A stretch of 64,000 bases of DNA from JADKCL01 sp046329055 (GCA_046329055.1 JAXLVK010000009.1:1-64000), one strand, 5' to 3'. Positions 8,497 through 17,407 are shown, counted from the first letter of the stretch. The notes: generated from the sequence alone by a model not told the origin. Made by a program: numbers and translations.

Positions 8497-8895
8497 ATGT
8501 ATCGAGGCATGAAGTTGCAGGAGCTATCTTCCAAAATCCGAAGGGTAACCCTCATGCTTGGGGGCCCTGTTGTTGCAATCTTGCCCATGTTGGGTTGCAG
8601 CGAAGTCAATCCTGGTTGTCAGGTGAAACTATCACGAGGAGTGGACTTGTACGGCTCCTATTGTGGAGGTTGTCATTTTGAAATGGCTGGAATTCGAGAT
8701 CGGTATCCCTCCCTGGAGACGATGGCAAAGCGGCCCGATGCTTCGATCGACGATCCCGAATTTGGTGCGGATTCGTTGAAGCCTGTGCATTGGCATGTGG
8801 AGCGGATGTCGGATTGCGAGATGCTGAACCTGAAGAATTATTTGGTGTATTTTGGTGAAGTGGAAATCGAGCATCTGCATGATCCGAGGCCGTAA
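8497..8895 (+). CDS. Single-haem c-type cytochrome-like lipoprotein
   Basis: 132 residues from ATG 8497 (ATG 8509 also possible). Lipobox MLGC at Cys34 predicts lipid anchoring outside the cytoplasm. The sequence LYGSYCGGCHFEMAG holds one CXXCH haem-binding motif (C56, C59, H60) in the usual cytochrome c setting after an RGVDLY helix. A Met in HVERMSDCEM could be the second axial ligand. It is about the size of a one-haem domain. The following gene overlaps its end by 17 bases. It is unusual between immunity-like lipoproteins; electron-transfer partner not evident. Confidence 0.7.
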   Translation: MYRGMKLQELSSKIRRVTLMLGGPVVAILPMLGCSEVNPGCQVKLSRGVDLYGSYCGGCHFEMAGIRDRYPSLETMAKRPDASIDDPEFGADSLKPVHWHVERMSDCEMLNLKNYLVYFGEVEIEHLHDPRP

Positions 8896-9961
8896 ATGGC
8901 AAATATCCCGTCACAAAGCACTCCAACTTCTAGGTGTGGGGTTCTTCGTTTATTCAATCATATCAATGGTGGTCGATCAGGGGAATAAGATTCGATGCGA
9001 GGACCTGATCCCTAGAATGGCGTCTTGGAATGATTGCGGGCGGGTAGCCACAAAATTCAACGACCGCGAAAAGCGGAATATGAGAACCATCGAACTCACC
9101 AACGGCACCTCTATTACGGCGCAGGAGTATTCGATGGAATTCTGGGATGCTGTGGATGTGGGAGACTCTATCTACAAGGAAGCAGGATCGATGGTGTATT
9201 TCATTGTGAAACGGGACACCACGATCACGGTGGAATTGAAATGTGAAGCTTTGGAGCTGTACGATCAAAGCGAGTCTGTCGCAGTTGAAGATCACAATTG
9301 CTTCTTCAAGTTTAGGGAAGACAGTATATGCACATCCTATGGAATTGTGGGAAATTTGGGCTCTTACGAAAGCCTTCACTTGTTCCATGACAGCACCTTT
9401 TTCTGGAAATGGATTGACTATGGAAAACAATATTATGCTAGCTGTGGGAGCTGGTCAACGATCAATGATGGAGTTCAATTGGTTGGATCTAAGGACCATT
9501 ACTTTCGCTTGGTCAAGAGATTTGATGAGCAGTATCCTCTCCCCACACAGAAAGCACCATTCTTATATTCCCGTTTCGAATATGTCGGAGTTCAGGCCTA
9601 TTTGAAGGCCCATGTAGATTCGTTGTGCATTGAGTACCGCAAGGAGCAAGACCGAGTCTCTGTGAAAGAAGATGCCCTCTTGGTTGAGTTTAGGGCACTT
9701 CCGCAACATGAGAAGAAAATCGAAGTCAAAGGTGGTTCAGTTAAGGCCCTGATGAGCGGTCAGGTGTATTCGGTTCACAATTTGAAAGATGGGTGGAGCA
9801 TGGTTTCCGTCAAGCATGTCAATGGAATATCCTGGTACACGCCTGTAAAGGATGTTTCGTTGAAAAAATTTGACTGGGTGGAAGAGGGTACAGTCATTGG
9901 CACAGGTGGAGATTCCGCGAGAATTAGCCTCTATGACTACTACCATGATTTTAGTTGGTAG
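8879..9961 (+). CDS. Membrane-anchored protein with a degenerate M23/LytM-like C-terminus
   Basis: 360 residues from ATG 8879, which overlaps the cytochrome gene. One N-terminal membrane segment (LLGVGFFVYSIISMVV), then a large extracytoplasmic part. The end (GSVKALMSGQVYSV...WSMVSVKHVNGISWYTPVKDV...EEGTVIG) follows the strand order of M23/LytM peptidase domains. The zinc ligands are not clearly present (no HxH at the expected place), so it would be a non-catalytic binding version if the fold call is right. The middle ~200 residues were not recognised. Confidence 0.45.
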   Translation: MIRGRKWQISRHKALQLLGVGFFVYSIISMVVDQGNKIRCEDLIPRMASWNDCGRVATKFNDREKRNMRTIELTNGTSITAQEYSMEFWDAVDVGDSIYKEAGSMVYFIVKRDTTITVELKCEALELYDQSESVAVEDHNCFFKFREDSICTSYGIVGNLGSYESLHLFHDSTFFWKWIDYGKQYYASCGSWSTINDGVQLVGSKDHYFRLVKRFDEQYPLPTQKAPFLYSRFEYVGVQAYLKAHVDSLCIEYRKEQDRVSVKEDALLVEFRALPQHEKKIEVKGGSVKALMSGQVYSVHNLKDGWSMVSVKHVNGISWYTPVKDVSLKKFDWVEEGTVIGTGGDSARISLYDYYHDFSW

Positions 9962-10105
9962 GGAGATCGTGGGCTTTCTGTTTGGTATGTCTTGAAAAAT
10001 ATTGCTCCTAGGCGAATTGAACAGAGTGCCTGCTTGATTTGGAGTGTTGGCCATATCGCCATCCCTTCCGACACTGACCCATTTGTACGTTGAATTTTTT
10101 GCGGG

Positions 10106-11533
10106 ATGAAAATCAGCCCAACCTACCAAACCTGCACCAAGCCCCAGGGCAACGGCCCTAAGCACCTCGAGTTTTGCAGGAAAATTCGAAAGAACCTTCT
10201 TATATTTCGTCTGATGCAAGGCAATTTACGTCCGGAATACCCTGGTTTGCCCAAGCGCTACGGTCAGCAGGGCATGGCCGCCTTCGTGCTGGAGGAGGAA
10301 CCGAGAAAGATGGCGAGGAAGACACAGCCTCCACAGCCCCCGCATCTTCCGACCGGACCTTTGAATGGACTTGGCGGCAAGGAATATGCGCAAGCGAGGA
10401 ATGGGCAGATTGCGCAAAAGCAGCTGAAAAATTTGGGCAACGTGCGTGTCGTAGTCTCCGACATCAAGCACAGCGACGCGAGTTCAGGCACGCCCACCGA
10501 CTTCATGGCGGATGTTCTGGTGATGCGGGACGAACAAGCGAGGGATACGCAGCTTGTGAGAAGCCTTGAAATGATGGAGACCCCGCTCCGCGAGGACGCA
10601 GTGCCGGGGGCGGTGTATCAGGGGGATTACCGGTATGGGTTCAACGGGATGGAGCGTGATGATGAGGTCAAGGGGGCGGGGATGAGCTATGACTTCGGGG
10701 CGCGGGTGTACGACCCGCGGGTGGGGAGGTGGTGGAGCTTAGATCGTATGTCACATTTGTATCGAAGCTCTTCGGCATATTGTTTCGGATTAGACTCTCC
10801 AATATTTCTATTGGATTGTGATGGCAATGAAATTTATGATTCCAATGGCAACAAAGTCGAAATAACAGAGTCAAAGGAAGGCGTTTCTTACAACGAAAAT
10901 ATTGCCACTGATACCAAAGAACTGTTGGATTTGTTGGCTAGCAGCGAAGATGGTATTGCCGCACTGCGATGGATGAGAGATTCAAAATCTGAGATAAAAG
11001 TTGTTTATTCAAATGATGTAGGCTTTCACATGGAAGGCAATAAGGCAGTTTTGGATCAAGCGATAACATTCGCGACAGATTGGACTAAGATTAGGGATTC
11101 AGATGGTAAAATGGTCTATGCGAAGCAAACAATAATTGTGTTTGGTGGTAGCTACGATTTCGCAATGAAAAAAAAGGCAATGACCGAACTCCCAGAAAGT
11201 GTTACTCTACTGGATGAGTATAATAAATTGACTACAAAGAGCAAGAAATGGATACTGGCTCGATTGCCAAGGGATAATGATGTCCAAGGGACCGAGGATA
11301 CAAAGGCAGCGTATGAGAAGGTGTTCACGACCGATGAGCAAGAGACTCTTCAACGAATGCAGAAGAAATATCAAGAAGATAAAGAGGCTTGGAAGGAAGG
11401 AACAATAAATCATGAACCTACCCATGCCCACCCAGATAATTATAATGAAGAAAATATTGAGGTTGGGGCTTATCGTAAAGAGATTCAGTGGTTTAATCAT
11501 AAATACCCCCAGAAAGACAATGAAGGTAAGTAG
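10106..11533 (+). CDS. 5'-truncated RHS protein with zincin-like toxin tip (HEPTH)
   Basis: 475 residues as read. Residues ~50-215 are the end of an RHS core: YGQQGMAAFVL, LGNVRVVVSDIKHSD, VYQGDYRYGFNGMERDDEVK and YDPRVGRWWSLD, all near-identical to the gene at 12120 but interrupted by short foreign insertions (after MAAFVL, LGGKEYA and VMRD). The N-terminal ~50 residues are not RHS-like, so the front has been lost or replaced. After the hallmark YDPRxGRW the base composition turns AT-rich and a new ~260-residue tip begins. It contains HEPTH (H436-H440) followed by an acidic EENIEVGAYRKE helix, as in gluzincin-type toxin domains. An overlapping lipoprotein gene follows. RHS tips are known secreted toxins; the peptidase call rests on the motif. 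Confidence 0.7.
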   Translation: MKISPTYQTCTKPQGNGPKHLEFCRKIRKNLLIFRLMQGNLRPEYPGLPKRYGQQGMAAFVLEEEPRKMARKTQPPQPPHLPTGPLNGLGGKEYAQARNGQIAQKQLKNLGNVRVVVSDIKHSDASSGTPTDFMADVLVMRDEQARDTQLVRSLEMMETPLREDAVPGAVYQGDYRYGFNGMERDDEVKGAGMSYDFGARVYDPRVGRWWSLDRMSHLYRSSSAYCFGLDSPIFLLDCDGNEIYDSNGNKVEITESKEGVSYNENIATDTKELLDLLASSEDGIAALRWMRDSKSEIKVVYSNDVGFHMEGNKAVLDQAITFATDWTKIRDSDGKMVYAKQTIIVFGGSYDFAMKKKAMTELPESVTLLDEYNKLTTKSKKWILARLPRDNDVQGTEDTKAAYEKVFTTDEQETLQRMQKKYQEDKEAWKEGTINHEPTHAHPDNYNEENIEVGAYRKEIQWFNHKYPQKDNEGK

Positions 11534-11984
11534 AAATCATGTCTCGTTTATTTTGGCTATCACGGTTTCAATGTTTCTGATCGTTCTTCTGAATTCATGT
11601 CGGCCAATTGTGGTATTTTCTGGAAACGGGCATGAAAATTTGGGTGAAGGTGGGCAAAGAGTTTTGAAAGGAGAGCTCAGACGTTTTCTAGCTAGACGGC
11701 AAGCACAGATTAGAGTTTTTTCTGTGTTCATAGATTCTTTGGGGAATGGATTGTATGAATTTGAAATTAAGTATGCTCCTCAAGCCAAGTCTTCAATGAC
11801 ACCTTTGATAAAATGCGGAAGTAAGTTCCTAATTTCCGGTGAGTCACGAAAAGACAATGAGAGAAGTTTGAATAAGTTCTTGAGGCATTGTGATAATGAA
11901 TCGCTCACCTTAATGAGTGATAATATTACCAAACGATTTCTTTCAGGAACAATTAACTACTCATCAGGTCCCATAGAATGGTAA
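11520..11984 (+). CDS. Candidate immunity lipoprotein for the RHS tip at 10106
   Basis: 154 residues from ATG 11520, overlapping the end of the RHS gene by 14 bases, the usual place for a toxin's immunity gene. Signal peptide with lipobox LNSC at Cys27 (SMFLIVLLNSC). AT-rich like the toxin tip and unlike the RHS core. The mature domain is not recognised. Envelope location suggests that it meets the toxin outside the cytoplasm, an inference from position and signal only. Confidence 0.6.
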   Translation: MKVSRNHVSFILAITVSMFLIVLLNSCRPIVVFSGNGHENLGEGGQRVLKGELRRFLARRQAQIRVFSVFIDSLGNGLYEFEIKYAPQAKSSMTPLIKCGSKFLISGESRKDNERSLNKFLRHCDNESLTLMSDNITKRFLSGTINYSSGPIEW

Positions 11985-12037
11985 TGGGGCAAATTATGTA
12001 GGTAATGGTACAGATTAACTGCTGGACGTTTTTCTTT

Positions 12038-12138
12038 GACGCTCCCACACCCAAGGAAAGCCTATGAAAAGGCGTTCCTTAAATGGACAGTGTTGATAGT
12101 CAGGTGGCTGTGAAACGGCTTGTTTTCGGGCAGTATCA
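12038..12138. repeat. IS-end-like repeat, copy A, at the RHS truncation point
   Basis: Closely related to 15766-15919: shared blocks include ctcccacacccaagg, atgaaaaggcgt, ggacagtg.tgata and cttgtttt.cgg.cag. Similarity ends at cag ~12134 and RHS coding sequence begins right there, so the RHS gene was cut at this repeat. In copy B the repeat lies ~75 bases beyond a transposase stop, as an IS end would. Confidence 0.65.
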
Positions 12139-15005
12139 GAGGCGATGGCACCGTGGTGGGCGAGGACAAGGTGCAGGGTCTTGACTGGGTGCATACCGTG
12201 CAGGGCTGGCTCAAGGCCGTGAACCACCCTAGCCTGGACCCGGCCGTGGACCCCGGCGGCGACGCGGACGCGAACAACGTGGGGCAGGACGCCTGGGGGA
12301 TGTTCCTGGGCTACTTCGCGGGGGACTACTGGCACGGCTCCACCGGCGACCCCTTCAACAGCGAGAGCGCGAGCAACTGGCACCTGCCCGTGTCGGCCAT
12401 CTACGGCCCGGGCTACACCGGCCTGTACAACGGCAACATCTCGACCTGGGCATGGCAGTCGCAGGACTTCCACACGCCTGCCGTCAGCGGCTCCCTGCAT
12501 TACGGCGACCGGGCGCGCGCATGGTCCTTCCGGTACGACGAGCTGAACAGGATCTCGTCGTCGCGGCACTTCAACCGCTATGCGTCGAGCTGGCAGCTGA
12601 GCCAGGACAGCGACCAGGACCTGGACGAGTACAGCGAGGCCTACACCTACGACGCGGCGGGCAACATCTCGTCCTTGTACTGCCACGGCTACGACGCCGG
12701 CGCTTTTGGCTCGCCGATGGACGACCTCGGCTACAAGTACCTCTACGAGTCCTCGCCGGGCACATGGGCCGAGTACAGCTACAACCCCGCTACGAACGAG
12801 TACAGCTACCCCGGCTACACCGGGCCCCTCGCGCCGAGGCTGGCGACGAACCGCCTGGCGCATGTGGATGACGCGCTGGGCGCTCCCGTGTCCGCGATAG
12901 ACTGGAACGACCTGGGGGACCAGTCCTCCGGGAACTACGTCTATGACTCCGTCGGACAGCTCACCCACGACGACTACGAGAACCTGGACATCGAGTGGAA
13001 CGCCTACCACAAGGTCGCCGTCGTCCACAAGAACGGCACCACAACTGGCGCCGTGACGGACATCACCTTCGGCTACGACGCGATGCAGCACCGCACCAGC
13101 AAGCTCGTGGAGCACTACGGGACCACCGATTACGAGAAGACTTACTATATTTATGACGCGCAAGGCAACGTGATGTCGGTTTACACTGAGAACAAGGTGA
13201 GTGGCGTGGTCACGACGAGGCAGGAGGAGCTCCCCATCTACGGGAGCGACAGGCTGGGCCTTGTGCGGCGCAACCTCGAGCTGGGCGACCAGAACGACTG
13301 CCCATTCTGTCCTACTGGAGCAACCATACAGCCGGGCATGCTGAGGATCGTCGAGGTGATGTACGACTCCCCGATGAGCAACGGCTCGGAGACCCACGAG
13401 GGCGAGTTCATCGTCCTGCGCAATGCCACGGGCATCACCATCCCCCTGGAGTCGGTGACCCTGGCCTACACCGGGGGCGCGCGGACCTTCAGCAGCGGCG
13501 ACAAGCTCGGCCCCTACGAGTGGGCGGTCATCCCCAGGCTCAGCGGCAGCAGCCAAAGCAGCTTCGCGACCCTGTACGGGCTCACCGGCTACAACACCGA
13601 CCACGACGTGAACTGGTTCTGGGACAACAGCCTGACCCTGCCCGACGCGGGTGGGACGGTCCGGCTCTTCGACTACACCGACGGCGTGGTGAACATCCTC
13701 GACGAGGTGGACTTCGGCGGCTCGGGCATAGTGGCGGCGAACGCGGCTGTCTGCTCGACGGCCTGCAGCACCGTGCAGACCGTGCAACTGGACAATTTCC
13801 TGACCTCGCCCTACGGAGAGTTCAATTCAGCGGACTGGAGCGCGGACAATGTCAGCGGCTACGGTCAGCAGGGCATGGCAGCCTTCGTGCTCGACAACAC
13901 CCACGAGCGGGAGCTTGGCGGCAAGGAGTACGAGCTCAAGGACCACCTGGGGAACGTGCGCGTGGTCGTCAGCGACATCAAGCACAGCGACGCGAGCTCC
14001 GGCACGCCGACGGATTTCATGGCGGATGTGCTGGTGATGCGTGACTACTACCCCTTCGGGATGGAGATGCCGGGGGCGGTGTACCAGGGGGATTACAGGT
14101 ACGGGTTTCAGGGACAGGAAAGGGATGATGAGATTCGCGGGGCAGGGATGAGTTACAATTATGAGTACCGGATGCATGATCCCCGAGTGGGGAGGTTTTT
14201 GTCGGTGGATCCGTTGGCGGCAAAGTATCCCTGGAATTCTAGTTATGCGTTTTCGGAGAATCGGGTTATTGACGCGATAGAGCTTGAAGGAAAGGAAGCG
14301 GAAAAGATAACCACCAAAGATGATGCAGGAAATACTCTTATTCAGATTACAGTTGATGTGAAGGTTGCAAATGCGACTCAATTGAACTTGCAGTCGGCAG
14401 AAGCTTCAATAGGTGGAGATACGTGGCAACAAGATGCTTTAGCACTCATGAAATCTGAACTTGAGGTAGCCTACAGTTTCTCCTTGCAAAATGAGGATGG
14501 CACTAAAACAATTGTTACTACGCAATTTAATTTCACAATTGTTGATCAGGATGACATTAATCCGGATTCAGAATTCGGAGTTGTTTTTGTAACGGATATT
14601 GAAGAAAGTGATAATCAATCTGGAATAGTTAAGGTGCCTGGGAAAACAGATAAAATTGGTGACCCAACTAATAACAGAGTAAGATTGGTGTTGGATGCTT
14701 CCAGCTCTCCAAGAAAATTCTTAAGAACTTCCATTCATGAATTTGGTCATGTATTTGGATTGCGTCATCCAAAAGATGGCCAATCACAATATATGCAATG
14801 GGCACGAAATCAAGGCTTGCGCGGGATGGAACAGGTAGATGCTGCGATGATGAAAGCAGGATCCAATAACATAATGCATCAATCATCGGATTTCAAAAAG
14901 CTTTCGAGGTTGTTTGGTAAAAATCTAAGTCCCTTGAATGCCAAACAATTTCAAAAACCTCAACGTGAATTAATGTTGAAAACAATTCCAGAAAATCAGA
15001 AATAA
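12120..15005 (+). CDS. RHS-repeat protein (5'-truncated) with LTD insertion and metzincin toxin tip
   Basis: 961 residues from TTG 12120; the frame starts inside the IS-like repeat, so the true N-terminus is missing. It opens in mid-RHS (VQGLDWVHTVQGWLKAVN). RHS/YD repeats follow, then at ~400-560 a lamin-tail-like domain (LRIVEVMYDSP...GEFIVLRNATG...LAYTGGARTF), then the core end (YGFQGQERDDEI, MHDPRVGRFLSVDPLA). The tip from residue ~715 is AT-rich and ends in a metzincin signature HEFGHVFGLRH (H873, E874, H877, H883) with a Met-turn candidate NNIM at M919. RHS shells carry toxins; a secreted zinc peptidase toxin is the natural reading. The gene at 15031 is the likely immunity partner. The contrast between GC-rich core and AT-rich tip shows tip exchange. 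Confidence 0.85.
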   Translation: MFSGSIRGDGTVVGEDKVQGLDWVHTVQGWLKAVNHPSLDPAVDPGGDADANNVGQDAWGMFLGYFAGDYWHGSTGDPFNSESASNWHLPVSAIYGPGYTGLYNGNISTWAWQSQDFHTPAVSGSLHYGDRARAWSFRYDELNRISSSRHFNRYASSWQLSQDSDQDLDEYSEAYTYDAAGNISSLYCHGYDAGAFGSPMDDLGYKYLYESSPGTWAEYSYNPATNEYSYPGYTGPLAPRLATNRLAHVDDALGAPVSAIDWNDLGDQSSGNYVYDSVGQLTHDDYENLDIEWNAYHKVAVVHKNGTTTGAVTDITFGYDAMQHRTSKLVEHYGTTDYEKTYYIYDAQGNVMSVYTENKVSGVVTTRQEELPIYGSDRLGLVRRNLELGDQNDCPFCPTGATIQPGMLRIVEVMYDSPMSNGSETHEGEFIVLRNATGITIPLESVTLAYTGGARTFSSGDKLGPYEWAVIPRLSGSSQSSFATLYGLTGYNTDHDVNWFWDNSLTLPDAGGTVRLFDYTDGVVNILDEVDFGGSGIVAANAAVCSTACSTVQTVQLDNFLTSPYGEFNSADWSADNVSGYGQQGMAAFVLDNTHERELGGKEYELKDHLGNVRVVVSDIKHSDASSGTPTDFMADVLVMRDYYPFGMEMPGAVYQGDYRYGFQGQERDDEIRGAGMSYNYEYRMHDPRVGRFLSVDPLAAKYPWNSSYAFSENRVIDAIELEGKEAEKITTKDDAGNTLIQITVDVKVANATQLNLQSAEASIGGDTWQQDALALMKSELEVAYSFSLQNEDGTKTIVTTQFNFTIVDQDDINPDSEFGVVFVTDIEESDNQSGIVKVPGKTDKIGDPTNNRVRLVLDASSSPRKFLRTSIHEFGHVFGLRHPKDGQSQYMQWARNQGLRGMEQVDAAMMKAGSNNIMHQSSDFKKLSRLFGKNLSPLNAKQFQKPQRELMLKTIPENQK

Positions 15006-15030
15006 AAGGGGGAAATTTAGGCGTACTATT

Positions 15031-15768
15031 ATGGAAAAATATTGCAGATTAGTGGCAATGGTGATGATTTTGTGTGGAATGAACGGATGTGTTCATCAAA
15101 AAAACTACACGATCAAACTACGGTTAGAAAATTACTCCGAACTAGATTCCTTGGATGTTTATGTGCGAAAAAAGATAATTACGATGGAAAGAGGAGATTC
15201 AATGGAATATCACCTTAGCTACAATAATGAAAGGGAATATTTTGTGATTTCGAGCTTAGAAGGGCTGATAAAACATAAGTTTCCTTTATTGATTCCAAAT
15301 TCAGGGATTAATATGTTTTATTCTAAAGAATGTGAAACGATTTGTTATCCAAATGAATCTCAAAGAATCTGCCAAGGAGTATTCGATGTGGAGTATTTAT
15401 TTAGCAACCAATCCCCTATCGGAACGATTAATTTGTCTATTGACCCTAGCTGGACTCAAAGTGAAAGTGAATATCATTGCTTCTTTTCTGGTAATTTTAG
15501 TGAACAAGATTCATTTGTTATTTCAAATGGTGACCAAGTTCTATTCTATGGGATTCCAATCATAAATCCTTCAACAGGGATTTCAAAAGTGCTTAATATT
15601 CCCCGAGAAGCCTCTAGTTTAAATTTCAGATCAAATATCGCAAAATACTACAGTTTGAATCTTGAAGAATTCAAGTATCTAGGGTTGTCGTTTATTCGGT
15701 TTTCATTTAATGAATACTCCGAAGGATTGTCAATATATCTCACGAACTACTTCCCATGTTTTGAATGA
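15031..15768 (+). CDS. Candidate immunity lipoprotein for the metzincin RHS tip
   Basis: 245 residues, 25 bases behind the RHS gene and equally AT-rich. Signal peptide with lipobox GMNGC at Cys20 predicts lipid anchoring. The mature protein seems to have two related halves. The second (SEYHCFFSGNFSEQDSF ... LSIYLTNYF) shares a ~95-residue domain with the lipoprotein at 8035 and more weakly with 7233. Location behind a toxin tip makes immunity the best guess; it might inhibit the metallopeptidase in the envelope. No named family recognised. Confidence 0.6.
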   Translation: MEKYCRLVAMVMILCGMNGCVHQKNYTIKLRLENYSELDSLDVYVRKKIITMERGDSMEYHLSYNNEREYFVISSLEGLIKHKFPLLIPNSGINMFYSKECETICYPNESQRICQGVFDVEYLFSNQSPIGTINLSIDPSWTQSESEYHCFFSGNFSEQDSFVISNGDQVLFYGIPIINPSTGISKVLNIPREASSLNFRSNIAKYYSLNLEEFKYLGLSFIRFSFNEYSEGLSIYLTNYFPCFE

Positions 15769-15919
15769 AGCTCCCACACCCAAGGTTGGCAAAGGTCTAG
15801 ATTGTCACCTAGGCTTTTGAACTCCTACACCTAAGAAAACCCCATGAAAAGGCGTCCCTTAAACGGACAGTGCTGATAATCAGGCAGATGGAAGCGGGCT
15901 TGTTTTTCGGCAGGAAACT
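15766..15919. repeat. IS-end-like repeat, copy B
   Basis: Related to 12038-12138, with an extra ~60 bases after ctcccacacccaagg. On the minus strand it lies downstream of the transposase fragment at 15993-16768 and contains tgtccgtttaaggga, a plausible IS terminus. The two copies bracket the truncated RHS gene and its immunity gene. Confidence 0.55.
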
Positions 15920-15992
15920 GGGCGCTCAACTCGGCTATTGAAAGGTCGGTCGGAGGCGATCTCGCTCGAAGGCGGGCGGGTTTCCGGTTGCT

Positions 15993-16768
15993 CTAGCAAC
16001 CGGGCTTGCAGGAATTCCGCTTGTTTGCCTGAATGCGGGCCGTTTTGGCGGCTTTTACTTTCTCAGCGAGGGCAAGGCTCTCCACTCGGATGCCTGAATA
16101 GGCTGCCGCGGGCGTGAGTCCCTTGAGGCTGGAATGGGGCCGGACCCTTTCGGATGCTGCGTATTCCTCGCATCCTCTTCCCGGACGGCCCACTCCACGA
16201 CTTTTTCCAAGGCAGTGCCGTCAGGCGGTGCCTTGGGGCGGATGTACTGCCCCTTGAGGATTCGGTTCACTGCTTCAACGATTGAGTTGCTGAAGGAGAC
16301 ATCGACTTGGGCGGTGACCATTTTGATGGTGATTTCCGGCTGTTCAAGGTACTCCCTCACAGTCAGGTTCTGGTTCTCTGTTCCACCATCAACAACAAGC
16401 GTGGTGTCGATGGTTTTGGGTGAGTTGAGGAACGCTTCGCGGATCGTCTCCATGCGGATGGACGCTCTGAGCTGGGTAGAGAGCGCCCACGCGAAGATCT
16501 TTCGGGAGAAGTTGTCGGCGACGAGGTAGAGGTAGAACTTGGTGCCCTGAAACAGTTTTATCTCGGTCACATCGGCATGCCAGTACTGATCCGGTGTCGC
16601 AGCACGGATGCTGACCCTGCAGATTTCTGGCTTCAACGGCTTTCTTCTCAACCCCAAAAGCCTGGTGTAGCGGTACCATGTGTTGTCGCTTGGGGGCAGG
16701 ACATTCCACCTCCTCGCCCAAGCTGCAAGCGATGAGACAGGCCAATGGAGATGTTCCGCAGCAACCCA
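15993..16768 (-). pseudogene. rve/DDE transposase remnant (IS3-like), frameshifted and 5'-truncated
   Basis: The frame opens after a TAG near 16769 with no proper start (AAWARRWNVLPPSDNTWYRY...). It continues with the integrase core: first Asp in WHADVT, second in VVDGGTEN, Glu in SIVEAVNRILKGQY, all three catalytic residues present. Near 16180 a frameshift moves the reading into EEYAASERVRPHSSLKGLTP, the RPHSSL tail typical of IS3-type transposases, ending at 15993. The helix-turn-helix part is absent. The element is dead as written. Confidence 0.8.
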
Positions 16769-16927
16769 CTAGAATCAACTGAAAAGAATGGTTCCTAACA
16801 AGCCACCATTCTGATAGCCAATCGATTGTAAACCCGGCGGGAGCAGATGCTTTGAAACATCTGGGAATTTGGATTCTGAACTCTGGTCCGGTGGGTTTCG
16901 TTTCACGGAATGGATTCTGGCAGGATT

Positions 16928-17155
16928 CTAGGCTTGACATTTCTGGCACTTGTTCCCTCTGTTTTGTCCGATGCGCAGTTTCTGCGCAGCTTTCAGCACT
17001 TCGTGCGCATGCAGTGTTTCCCTGCCGAGGCCTTGATAGGCCTCGCCGGGTGTCAGGCCATTAAGCGATCCGTGCGGACGGACATCGTTGTAATCGCACA
17101 CGGATCCCGCGAAGGCTATTGTGAGGGCCTCGCCGTTCGGCAGGTTCGTAACCAC
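16928..17155 (-). pseudogene. C-terminal fragment of a second transposase
   Basis: 75 residues containing YNDVRPHGSLNGLTPGEAYQ, the same IS3-type tail as in the neighbouring remnant but a different sequence, so from another element. The upstream catalytic core is missing: there is only ~60 bases of matching low-identity sequence in another frame before unrelated DNA. It marks this stretch as an insertion hot spot. Confidence 0.7.
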
Positions 17156-17407
17156 CCGCCATACCCGATATCGCGCCGCAATTCCGCGCCTGTGCGGTTG
17201 ACTTCATGAAAGTAGGCCGGATTACCCTGCATTGGTAGCAAGAAAATGTTCATCATGGGCCAAACGCAGCAGGAGTTTCATGACCTGCCCAATGCATCCC
17301 CACCACAACACCCCAAAACTTTCCCCACACCCCATCAAAAATTTCCCTAAATTCAATCCAGCAACAACACTATTTTCAAATCAATACTTCACAATCCAAA
17401 TAAAGAC

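Noticed and set aside
12015..13787. 590-residue open frame antisense to the second RHS gene
   Set aside because: Same cause: Arg/Val/Gly-rich translation and a clear RHS protein on the other strand.
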